Assembly: GCA_017452565.1 (NCBI GenBank)
Contig: JAFTMF010000036.1
Span: 1-16,278, forward strand
DNA length: 16,278 bases
Origin: Clostridia bacterium
GTDB lineage: Bacteria; Bacillota; Clostridia; Oscillospirales; CAG-272
Reading direction: 5' to 3'
The notes beneath the pieces are model-generated. The model saw only the letters and a list, made by a program, of their open reading frames with translations, searched no databases and was not told the DNA's origin. Of this stretch, positions 8,201 through 14,784 are shown one piece after another (within the stretch, counting starts at the first letter, position 1; every line of letters begins with the position of its first letter). The position numbers and the translations under genes were made by a program.

Positions 8201-11200
8201 GGAGCGTTATGAGGACGGCACCTTCGGCATAGAAGATCCCGCATTGGAGGGATCTGCCGCAGGCAAGATTCAGCGGATCCGAATTTTCAATCTGCCCGCT
8301 TCGCTGAATCTGGATTATCACGGCCGCCGGGTGGATTTGAAGAAGGTCAGACAGGAGGGTGCGGTTCTATGGTATGCCGACGGCTCTCTGCGGGATATTC
8401 CCATCGATTCCGGTTCTATTCGGCTGGACGAGCAGTTCCCGCTGGCCGAGCGAAACGTGCAGTTCGGTTTGATTACCGACTACGATAAGCAGGCAGAGGA
8501 GGTAGAGCTGCGCACCTCGCTGAACTATTCCACGCAGAAGGATCAGCAGCTGCTGGATCAGATCCCCAACGTCTTTCGGCATCAGGAGCCCGATACCCGC
8601 CAGTATCTGTACGTAGTCCGCTACTATCGCACTACGGACGGCGATACGGTGTACGAAATGGTGGCTCGGATTGTCAAGGGCTATCCGCTGAAGTCGGTGC
8701 TGATAGAAAACAGCCTGCTCTCGCTGGAGAAACAGCTGGACGAATACATCGACTATCGGGAAGGGGAGTATCTGTACATCGAGGATCGGCTGGATATGGA
8801 TAGCAAGGTGGTTCGCGTGGTAGAGCGCTATCCCGACGGCAGCGTGCGGGTGGACGATTCCTCCGTGAACCTGGAAGGGTATCAGATCTACCGATTCGGC
8901 GTGCTCACCGATTTCGACGACGAGCTTAACGTGGGCGTGCTGAACAACGGAATGCAGTTCCACTTCTCGCTGATGGAGCAGCGCTCCTACAATATCGTAA
9001 AAACCGCCAAGAAGCAGATGCAGGTGCTCTACACCTGCGAAAACCGTCGGATCACTTCGGTAAACCGACTGCGCAACGAGGTGCTGGAGCTGATCCCGTG
9101 GCAAGCAGGCGTGGTGGTAGACTGCATCAACGATGAAAAGCTGAGACTGCGCTGTGTGGAGGTAGAGCAGAATGCGCTGCGCTTCCGTCACTACCTGTCC
9201 ATTCAGAGCGATGCTTACGTTAGTGCGCAGGTGAAGCGGGAGGCACTGCAAAATGCCCCCGTCTATATCCGCGCGGTCTATCTGCCTATGAAGAACGAGG
9301 ATTCGGAAGAGCTGCTGGGCGTTGCGCTGGACATCAACTGCACGGACGAGGTCCATATGCAGATTGAGTATGACAGCACGCAGGACGTATACGTGGTAGA
9401 CAAAAAGACCCCCTACAAGACGGTGGTGGAAGGCTCTCCCGACGTCCTGGAGCAGTATCTGGGCAGAGAAGTGTCTCTGCACTACAACGTCAAGGGCACC
9501 AAGCTCACTGCCGATCTGCTGGACGACGGCAAGAACGTATCCGAGTCCAAGACCGATTACGATGACGTGAACCTCATCGACGGTACCGATATTTTCTCTA
9601 CCGGCTTGGTACGCTTCTTGGAAAAACAGATGGGCGCTTTTGACGATACCATAGACGTAGATCAACAAATCGGTTGGATCTGGAACAATATCCAATCGGA
9701 ATCCAATAAAAATATCCGCATCGCCTTCTGCGCCAGACAGAAGTATCAGGGAGAGGGCAATTTCAGCATTCTCCGTGCGGTTCGCAGTACCACCGCCAGA
9801 AAGACGATGCTATACGGCATCCGCAAGCGGATGGGCGAGATTCTGGCAGACCGCTATCCCAATCTGGACGAATACTGCTACTATGCCATCACCTATGCAC
9901 AGGCATTTGACGGAGAAAACGTCTATTTGCGGAATCTGCGGCTGGTGCTCAGCGCCGATTTCTGCGAAATGGATCAGATTATCCGTATGGCCGGCAAGGA
10001 CTATGACGTCTTTGAGCTGGACGTGAAGCGGATGCTGGAGGGGGCTCCCGTGAGAAACAGCGGCAACTTCCTCTCTCATCTGATTCAGCTGGACGGCAGA
10101 TATATCGACTACTTTATCCGCCATTTCGGCGCAGAGTGCCGGAACATTCAAGGCCTGCCCGCTGAGCTGAAAAACGACTTTGACGAGGCGATCCATCGCT
10201 GCAGAGCCGAGTACAGAGACGAGAAGAAGAAGCTGCTCCGGGTATTGGAAAAGGATTTTGCGATTTCCGACGTATCCAAGTTCAATATCGACAGCATCGT
10301 CAAATATAGCTGTACCACCGACCAAAAGCGGCTGAAGGTGTTCGCTGACAGCTGGAGAGAGCTCTATTTGGCACAGACCAACGATTACGGAAAGAGCGAG
10401 GCAGACTATCTCAAGATCTATCAGGAGCTGGAGGATCTGAATCAGGAGATTCAGGAGCATCCTACGGTGGAGGCAGTGGAGCTTTTGTGCAATACCGGCA
10501 GTCTGATGCGTCTTTTGACCATCGTAGAGGGCGAGCTGAATGCGCTGTACAGTAATCCTCAGCTGATTCCTCATATGGAATGCAGACTCAACCACAGAAG
10601 CGTGGACCGTACCAACGCCAAGATCAAGATTTTGGTATCCAATACCGGTCTGAGTGCGGTGCAAACCGCCAAGCGGATGACGCTGGCGCTGGAATCGGAT
10701 ATTGAAGGCGTGCAAATCAAGCGGCAGCCGGTTCTGAAGGGACAGCTGCGTGCAGGCGTGGACGTTGCCTTTGGAGAGGTAATCGTCTACGACGGCGAGC
10801 TGGAGATCGACAGCAGCTTCCACTTCGGTACGGAGATTCATATCGCCGCGGTAATGAAGTACGAATACGTGTATTCCTTCCAAAAGGGTTCCAAGCAAAC
10901 GAGAACCGAGCGCAAGGAATTCCCGCTGGATCTGCAGATCCGCAAGGACGAGGACCGTATTCCCAAGGAGAACGCAGTCAATCCGTACAAGGATTGCCAT
11001 CGGGACGTTTTGATGGACGATACCATGTTCTACGGCAGAACCGTGGAGATGGAAAGCATCAAGCAGTATATACTGGATCGTTCGGAGACTCGGTTCAAGC
11101 CCGGCGGCGTGATTATGATTCACGGTCAGAAGAAGTGCGGCAAAACCAGTATGATTTTCCAGGTGCGCAATGCCCTTGCCCGCAGGGAAGAGCCTCGGCA

Positions 11201-12287
11201 GAAGGCGATCGTGCTGTACTTCAAGCAGTTCAATACCAACTGTGCCAACTACCGAACCGATCCCGATATTTTCTACAGTAACCTGTATAAGAGCATCCTG
11301 AATATGATGGATCTGGTGATCCGCAGAGAGCATCGGGATCTTTGGAATCTGCTGAAGGAAAACGATCTGAGTATTCCCAAGATGACCCGTGTGGCAGACG
11401 ATCAGATGCGCTGGGTATTCAACGATTACATCCGCTCCTTCTATGAATTTACCCAGGATGAATACCAAGTGGTGCTGGTCTTTGACGAGTTTACCCGTTG
11501 GATTACCCAACTGGAGGCGGATTACAGACGGGAGCAGGAAACCAATACAGCCGGCGGTCCCAGCGTAAAGGAAAGTCTGGGATTTATCCCCGTTTTGTCC
11601 GAGCTTGGCTTTATTCAGATCATCATCGGTCACGCCAATATGATGCGTGCGCTGACCGCGCTGGGTGCATACAACCAAAGCGGTCTGATGGCGCTGAAGA
11701 TTCCGTTGACCGCGCTGGACGAAGCATCTGCCAAGGCGCTGATCAAGGAGCCTATGGAAACGGCCTTCGGCGTAGACGTCTACAATACGCCGCTGGGTGA
11801 AAAGGCGGTATCCCTTCTGATGGATCTGTCGGGACGCAGTCCCTTCGTTCTGATGCGTCTGTGCGACAGCATTTTCGAATACTTCACCAAGAAGGAAACG
11901 CCTCTCTATCGTTCCTCCGAGTTGCTGGACGAGGATGTTCAGAGCATCGTGGACGATTGCATCCGCGATCCCAATCTGTGGTCCTCCAGCGAATTTGAAT
12001 TTTTGCTGGAAGAGGATGGAGACAATCCCGGCGTCATCGAATCCCGTCCCATTTTCCAATACCTGAAGACGGTGGCGCTGGAATCCCAGGGCATCAACCA
12101 CGATTGCAGTGACAAGGTCATTTGCGACGCACTGCCGGGCGGACAGGTGCAATCTATGCAGGTGCGGGATCTTCTGGTAGACCGTCACGTGCTGGAGCAC
12201 AAGAACGGCAGAATCAAAATCAACGTAGATCTATTCCGTCGGTACATCGTGTACCGTTACGGTAACAGCAGTCAAGGAGGAATCTGA
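5292..12287 (+). CDS. Giant multidomain protein: beta-barrel (cold-shock/OB-like) array, helical middle, beta-sandwich, C-terminal STAND-type NTPase
   Basis: A 2331-aa cytoplasmic protein without signal peptide or membrane segments; I cannot assign it to a named family. The first ~1350 residues are mostly small beta-barrel-like segments. The clearest is cold-shock-like at 897-960 (GTIT, HGRI, FFFFHVNSF, RRGTRVSF, ASDIVVV). Weaker look-alikes begin near 210 (FVGVITEY), 345, 1056 (FGLITDYD) and 1200 (FGVLTDFD). An Sm/SH3-like stretch (DGSEITGIIHSWD) lies at 845-895, and Y-x-DG-[ST] repeats at 973, 1028 and 1180. Residues 1430-1765 look helical/coiled-coil; 1770-1885 resembles a beta-sandwich (SNTGLSA). 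The C-terminus is a P-loop NTPase: MFYGR box 1912-1916, Walker A GQKKCGKT (1945-1952), Walker B VLVFDEF (D2065, E2066), then a winged-helix-like tail (2200-2320). An in-frame TTG at 5277 lacks a ribosome binding site; ATG 5292 has GGAGG 8 nt upstream. It ends 1 nt before the HEPN-NTPase gene. Barrel assignments are by eye. Confidence 0.85.
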   Translation: MPINKGNVTVGRLYRFRMEENSSLNDFVGVVMDKEDKEAAIEVCWNDNGTLERMKLPTAVVSEAQLLEQANSPIIRREMREVVAAMQKYRESPKGRFQTEAEALEGVEYLNAPEAASYFLTQFYPYALFNGLPYVLKRRSVCRLAFDLLLYAIIDCSEQVETYPFAFLPYFPDQTNLHAAINMEVMRRVSRDLYRPRFKRVYHDDSEDRFVGVITEYVSTAGANSHRGIIAVNDEIQFKFSRSNIADSRLVSILGSGLANAGRIEVSFAIGMWSESELHACRICPTDLTVQMARQMGVSMDESNEDTPKTYMDSALCPPRRYPDKLKSLLTWMKSGANPNCPRPTLCGVVASCEPIADGTDAFVGTIESNHNYYQFTDKQICDPALWELRADLVGQKVAFEAAFNPEAEEVCIYADLIRTEANAKQFASPVYSPDTLWHPALLQTVSADEAQGENRPGYRPLQPWLPALDELACSGCRGTLTLHPNSKRGWIDVRLNGAVVQCQLVFEQVQDDFLYAFLHSTLRRREEIDWSKIPVFCVPRAHYGRKDIYHADHVILTPEGRALLMKRYGFRLPLLAKREIPMLVPRKWFIPMPIQSVLRVTDAVKRKNLMAQLAAAGPVFEMEEKSRGKLRWPVESVHWELAGAGGRTVAIENNGNWPSELTPRRGQSLNVEYFLRLAPAGGLYPYGLSLYQIPFEEMAETASDANESFDGPMFEGYGVILPHKPDKPGFIGPSFSTVAYLKNEVARKRSNSGGFGEGFVNTREKGVAIFQRNQLPLAINKDRIHVVKYTARDEQDDQYSCRLVVSVEEYASFPYSEYGYVRVDDEGNITAVPLFRALANILVYQDVDLIMKDGSEITGIIHSWDEKKDTFLVQVQDDGVAQYITAPLDDVQDVRIYGTITSTNQTDHGRINNFFFFHVNSFRIAADVSQMRRGTRVSFRLHGTKKDNGFDASDIVVVRPEIRKDCRLVERYEDGTFGIEDPALEGSAAGKIQRIRIFNLPASLNLDYHGRRVDLKKVRQEGAVLWYADGSLRDIPIDSGSIRLDEQFPLAERNVQFGLITDYDKQAEEVELRTSLNYSTQKDQQLLDQIPNVFRHQEPDTRQYLYVVRYYRTTDGDTVYEMVARIVKGYPLKSVLIENSLLSLEKQLDEYIDYREGEYLYIEDRLDMDSKVVRVVERYPDGSVRVDDSSVNLEGYQIYRFGVLTDFDDELNVGVLNNGMQFHFSLMEQRSYNIVKTAKKQMQVLYTCENRRITSVNRLRNEVLELIPWQAGVVVDCINDEKLRLRCVEVEQNALRFRHYLSIQSDAYVSAQVKREALQNAPVYIRAVYLPMKNEDSEELLGVALDINCTDEVHMQIEYDSTQDVYVVDKKTPYKTVVEGSPDVLEQYLGREVSLHYNVKGTKLTADLLDDGKNVSESKTDYDDVNLIDGTDIFSTGLVRFLEKQMGAFDDTIDVDQQIGWIWNNIQSESNKNIRIAFCARQKYQGEGNFSILRAVRSTTARKTMLYGIRKRMGEILADRYPNLDEYCYYAITYAQAFDGENVYLRNLRLVLSADFCEMDQIIRMAGKDYDVFELDVKRMLEGAPVRNSGNFLSHLIQLDGRYIDYFIRHFGAECRNIQGLPAELKNDFDEAIHRCRAEYRDEKKKLLRVLEKDFAISDVSKFNIDSIVKYSCTTDQKRLKVFADSWRELYLAQTNDYGKSEADYLKIYQELEDLNQEIQEHPTVEAVELLCNTGSLMRLLTIVEGELNALYSNPQLIPHMECRLNHRSVDRTNAKIKILVSNTGLSAVQTAKRMTLALESDIEGVQIKRQPVLKGQLRAGVDVAFGEVIVYDGELEIDSSFHFGTEIHIAAVMKYEYVYSFQKGSKQTRTERKEFPLDLQIRKDEDRIPKENAVNPYKDCHRDVLMDDTMFYGRTVEMESIKQYILDRSETRFKPGGVIMIHGQKKCGKTSMIFQVRNALARREEPRQKAIVLYFKQFNTNCANYRTDPDIFYSNLYKSILNMMDLVIRREHRDLWNLLKENDLSIPKMTRVADDQMRWVFNDYIRSFYEFTQDEYQVVLVFDEFTRWITQLEADYRREQETNTAGGPSVKESLGFIPVLSELGFIQIIIGHANMMRALTALGAYNQSGLMALKIPLTALDEASAKALIKEPMETAFGVDVYNTPLGEKAVSLLMDLSGRSPFVLMRLCDSIFEYFTKKETPLYRSSELLDEDVQSIVDDCIRDPNLWSSSEFEFLLEEDGDNPGVIESRPIFQYLKTVALESQGINHDCSDKVICDALPGGQVQSMQVRDLLVDRHVLEHKNGRIKINVDLFRRYIVYRYGNSSQGGI

Positions 12288-12288
12288 T

Positions 12289-13992
12289 ATGGCAGACAGC
12301 TTGTTTTTTGGCCGTAAAAGACAAATGAACTTTTTGCGCGAAAAGGTTTTTCGGGAGCGCAAGCCGGGGTACGAGATTGACCGCGGATATTGCTGTGCGC
12401 TGAGAGGTCCCAATGGAATCGGCAAAACCACTATGGTGAACCGTTTGGTGCGAGAATTCAAAGAGACCATCCAAAACGCCCCCCGAAAGAGCACCTTTAT
12501 TGTCGAATATAAGCTGAAAAGCGGAATGACCTATTACGGCTTTCTGGAAACCTTCTTCCGTCAGCTGATGAAGCTCCTTACCGATGACGTGCTGAACGAT
12601 GCTCCGCAGTATGATGATTACGTGGTGGAGTGTTTGCTGGAATACAGGGAGATGCTGGATCAGATCCGCAAAGCCCCCGAGATCACCCGCGTAGAAGAAT
12701 CTATGCTGGACGATATTGCCAACTATTTCTTCGAGCACACCACCGAGCTGGGCATCTACTTTATCATCATTTTCGATGAGTTTGAACGTGCTATGGAAGC
12801 ATTCCCCGATGACGATAACCACGATGGCCGATTCTTCCAGACGCTTTGGGATTACACGCCCAAAGCGGGAGCGGATCTGCTGCTGTCTATCATCATCATT
12901 TCCCGCAGAGACGGCGCCACCATCGCCCATAATCTGGGATCGGGTTCGGCGTGGAACGACGGGTTCCCCCTCACCGAGCTGGTGCTCAGAGGCTTCGATA
13001 ACGGGGAGATGGAGGAGTATTACCGCTCCTACGGGGAGCTTCCCTGCGGACTGCTCAGCAACGAGGTCAAGGGACACATCGAATTCATTTGCGGCAGACA
13101 TCCCGGTATGCTGATGAGGGTTCGGGAGTATATTGGCGCTCATTACAAAGCAGGGGACAAGATCAACGTCAGAGAGATCTGGAAGTATGACGGCGCCGGC
13201 ATTCTTACCACTTACAGCCGCTTGCTGGAGCTGTTGCAATCTGCGGTAGTGGATCGCAACAGCGGTCATACCGCCCTCCACGCCTTCCGTCAGATTTACG
13301 AAGGCCCTGCTTACGATCGCAATCTTACTACCCAAGCCCAGCGCTTGTACGATTACGGCTTTGTCGTGGCCAATTCCGATCTGGCGGACGGAGCGGCAAC
13401 CCGTCCGGCTGCAGGAGAAGCGGACAATTACTGCGGACAGATGGAGTGGTGCTACGAGCCCATTTGCGAAAACTTCCGTCTGTACGTTCGGGACAATGCT
13501 CCCGCCTATACGTCCTCCGAAATCGGCAGCATTATTGAGAATGCCGAGTATTGGCTGCGGAAGTTCACCGAAACCCATATGAAGGCGGCGTACGGCGATA
13601 CCTGGCAGGATCAGATCAATTTTACCGGCTTCCACGAAAACTCCTGGACGCAGCTACAGCACAACGCTTGGGAGTTCGGCGCTACCTTGCGCGGTGTGAC
13701 GGTATCCAAGATTGAGGTGCTGTCCATTGATGCGCTCAGTTCCTTGCTCCGTTCCGCCACGCTGTGGCCCGTCGTCCAGCCGTTGCTTCCTTCCTTCACC
13801 TCCCGCAGAGATTTCTCGGATCGCTGTCATCAGCTGAACGTTTGCCGCAACTGTTGGGCACACGGCACGCTGAAGATTCTCTCCGAATCCTATCTGACCA
13901 AGGTGCGGGACGTATGCGATGCATTGACCAAGGACATCGAGAGCTATTTCCAGACCGTTCTGTCTGCTGAAAACGCCCAAAGCGAGAGCTAA
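12289..13992 (+). CDS. STAND-type P-loop NTPase with C-terminal Swt1-like HEPN domain
   Basis: 567 aa, predicted cytoplasmic. The N-terminal half is a P-loop NTPase: LFFGR box (residues 5-9), Walker A GPNGIGKT (40-47), Walker B FIIIFDEFE (D163, E164), strand IIIISRRDG (201-209) and a post-ATPase segment LVLRGFDNGEMEEYY as in STAND/AAA_16-like proteins. Residues ~412-555 are helical and resemble Swt1-type HEPN: an L..LL...LW..V..LLPSF segment, then LNVCRNCWAHG with the HEPN motif R-x4-H (R520, H525). HEPN domains with this motif are often metal-independent RNases in toxin-antitoxin, abortive infection and CRISPR accessory proteins, so RNA cleavage is a fair but unproven inference. The ribosome binding site AAGGAGG (12274-12280) lies inside the last codons of the giant gene, one base separates stop and start, and a strong terminator follows, implying matched expression of the pair. 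The NTPase call is firm; HEPN fairly firm; function inferred. Confidence 0.85.
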   Translation: MADSLFFGRKRQMNFLREKVFRERKPGYEIDRGYCCALRGPNGIGKTTMVNRLVREFKETIQNAPRKSTFIVEYKLKSGMTYYGFLETFFRQLMKLLTDDVLNDAPQYDDYVVECLLEYREMLDQIRKAPEITRVEESMLDDIANYFFEHTTELGIYFIIIFDEFERAMEAFPDDDNHDGRFFQTLWDYTPKAGADLLLSIIIISRRDGATIAHNLGSGSAWNDGFPLTELVLRGFDNGEMEEYYRSYGELPCGLLSNEVKGHIEFICGRHPGMLMRVREYIGAHYKAGDKINVREIWKYDGAGILTTYSRLLELLQSAVVDRNSGHTALHAFRQIYEGPAYDRNLTTQAQRLYDYGFVVANSDLADGAATRPAAGEADNYCGQMEWCYEPICENFRLYVRDNAPAYTSSEIGSIIENAEYWLRKFTETHMKAAYGDTWQDQINFTGFHENSWTQLQHNAWEFGATLRGVTVSKIEVLSIDALSSLLRSATLWPVVQPLLPSFTSRRDFSDRCHQLNVCRNCWAHGTLKILSESYLTKVRDVCDALTKDIESYFQTVLSAENAQSES

Positions 13993-14009
13993 ACCTACGT
14001 ATGATCCCC

Positions 14010-14044
14010 AAAGTCCCCGACGGATGCTCCGTTGGGGACTTTTT
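14010..14044 (+). terminator. Strong rho-independent terminator after the HEPN-NTPase gene
   Basis: A 15-bp stem (14010-14024 and 14028-14042) with one G-T wobble and a TGC loop is followed by further T residues (TTTTT at 14040-14044, partly shared with the stem). It starts 17 nt after the stop codon and closes the two-gene unit. Confidence 0.92.
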
Positions 14045-14060
14045 CGGTGAGCGATCCCTC

Positions 14061-14089
14061 TTGCAAACGATTGCGATTTATGCTATACT
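14061..14089 (+). promoter_or_regulatory. Promoter of the zincin gene
   Basis: TTGCAA (14061-14066), 17-bp spacer, TATACT (14084-14089), with an extended -10 TGC immediately before it. Four of six -35 and five of six -10 positions match consensus. It lies just after the terminator and about 37 bp before the ATG at 14126, giving a short leader. Confidence 0.75.
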
Positions 14090-14125
14090 ATTGTTACGAT
14101 CTCTTTGAAGGAGGTGCACGATTGT

Positions 14126-14617
14126 ATGAAACCCTACGATTTTCCCTATATCTGGATCGAGCGAGGACAGCGTGCGGTCTGTCAGCCCTACACCGCGCCT
14201 GCGACGGGTATCCGCATCACCTATGACGAGGGCATTGCCCCCGAGCTGATTGCCCGTACCGACGAGCTTTTGAAATACCTGCGCAAAACCTACTATTTCC
14301 CCGTGCGGTGTAATATTGAAATCACCAATCACAGACGGTATAAATCCGAGGAAGATGGGCATATCTTTTACGGCACGTTTATGAATAATGAGGATATTTG
14401 CCCGAAGAGAAAACTCTATCCCCGCATTGCCGTGGCAGGTCAGCTTTGGACACATCTTAGTGCGGAGGACGTACATTTCACCCTCCTCCACGAGCTGACC
14501 CACTATTTCCAGTGGTTCTTTGCTGAAGATAAAAAAGGGCGCACCGATCGAAGCATCGAGCGGGAAGCCAACGATTGGGCGAGGTATATTTTGTACGCCT
14601 TCCAAAATCAAGAGTGA
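14126..14617 (+). CDS. Small putative zincin metallopeptidase (HExxH)
   Basis: 163-aa cytoplasmic protein of unknown function. A zinc-peptidase core is visible: LLHELTHYFQWFF gives HELTH (H122, E123, H126), and 19-21 residues later SIEREANDWARYIL supplies a candidate third zinc ligand (E145 or E147). The HExxH...ExEANxxA layout recalls ImmA/IrrE-like and related minimal peptidases, some of which cleave repressors. The N-terminal ~110 residues are not recognised. An in-frame TTG at 14105 is rejected as start because AGGAGGTG (14109-14116) precedes the ATG at 14126. It has its own promoter and lies between the NTPase/HEPN unit and glgA. It could be a regulator or accessory of that unit, or an unrelated resident gene; the sequence does not decide. 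Confidence 0.8.
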   Translation: MKPYDFPYIWIERGQRAVCQPYTAPATGIRITYDEGIAPELIARTDELLKYLRKTYYFPVRCNIEITNHRRYKSEEDGHIFYGTFMNNEDICPKRKLYPRIAVAGQLWTHLSAEDVHFTLLHELTHYFQWFFAEDKKGRTDRSIEREANDWARYILYAFQNQE

Positions 14618-14619
14618 TC

Positions 14620-14644
14620 AAATCCACATTTTCAATGTGATTTT
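14620..14644 (+). terminator. Possible weak terminator after the zincin gene
   Basis: AAATCCACATT (14620-14630), loop TTC, AATGTGATTT (14634-14643) form an AT-rich stem with one bulged base, ending in a T run (14641-14644). It begins 3 nt after the stop codon. Position fits a terminator, but the stem is weak. Confidence 0.4.
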
Positions 14645-14676
14645 CCATCTTTTCAGCGATTTGTAATAGATTTCAA

Positions 14677-14705
14677 TTGACAAATGCGCGCTTTCGTGTT
14701 ATAAT
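14677..14705 (+). promoter_or_regulatory. Perfect consensus promoter for glgA
   Basis: TTGACA (14677-14682), 17-bp spacer, TATAAT (14700-14705), with an extended -10 (TGT before TATAAT). Start of transcription is expected near 14712, about 73 nt before the glgA ATG. glgA is therefore expressed independently of glgBCD, in keeping with its physical separation from them. Confidence 0.92.
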
Positions 14706-14784
14706 AAACTGTGGATAGGTCTATCTTTTTACGGATATGCTATCTTTGCAATCCTTTTTAATTCTGTCAAAAGGAGATACTTAT

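Noticed and set aside
9810..12200. Long minus-strand open frame (796 codons) opposite the giant gene, and similar ones at 8367-9695, 7170-8321 and 14794-16062
   Set aside because: They lie wholly inside well-supported + strand genes, lack ribosome binding sites and recognisable motifs, and are explained by codon bias of the sense strand.
14737..14784. Earlier in-frame ATG for glgA at 14737
   Set aside because: No ribosome binding site precedes it, the added residues do not resemble GlgA, and AAGGAG at 14771-14776 points to 14785.
14711..14784. Riboswitch or attenuator in the glgA leader (small GATAG/CTATC pair followed by T residues)
   Set aside because: The stem has only 4-5 bp with a minimal loop and matches no known class.
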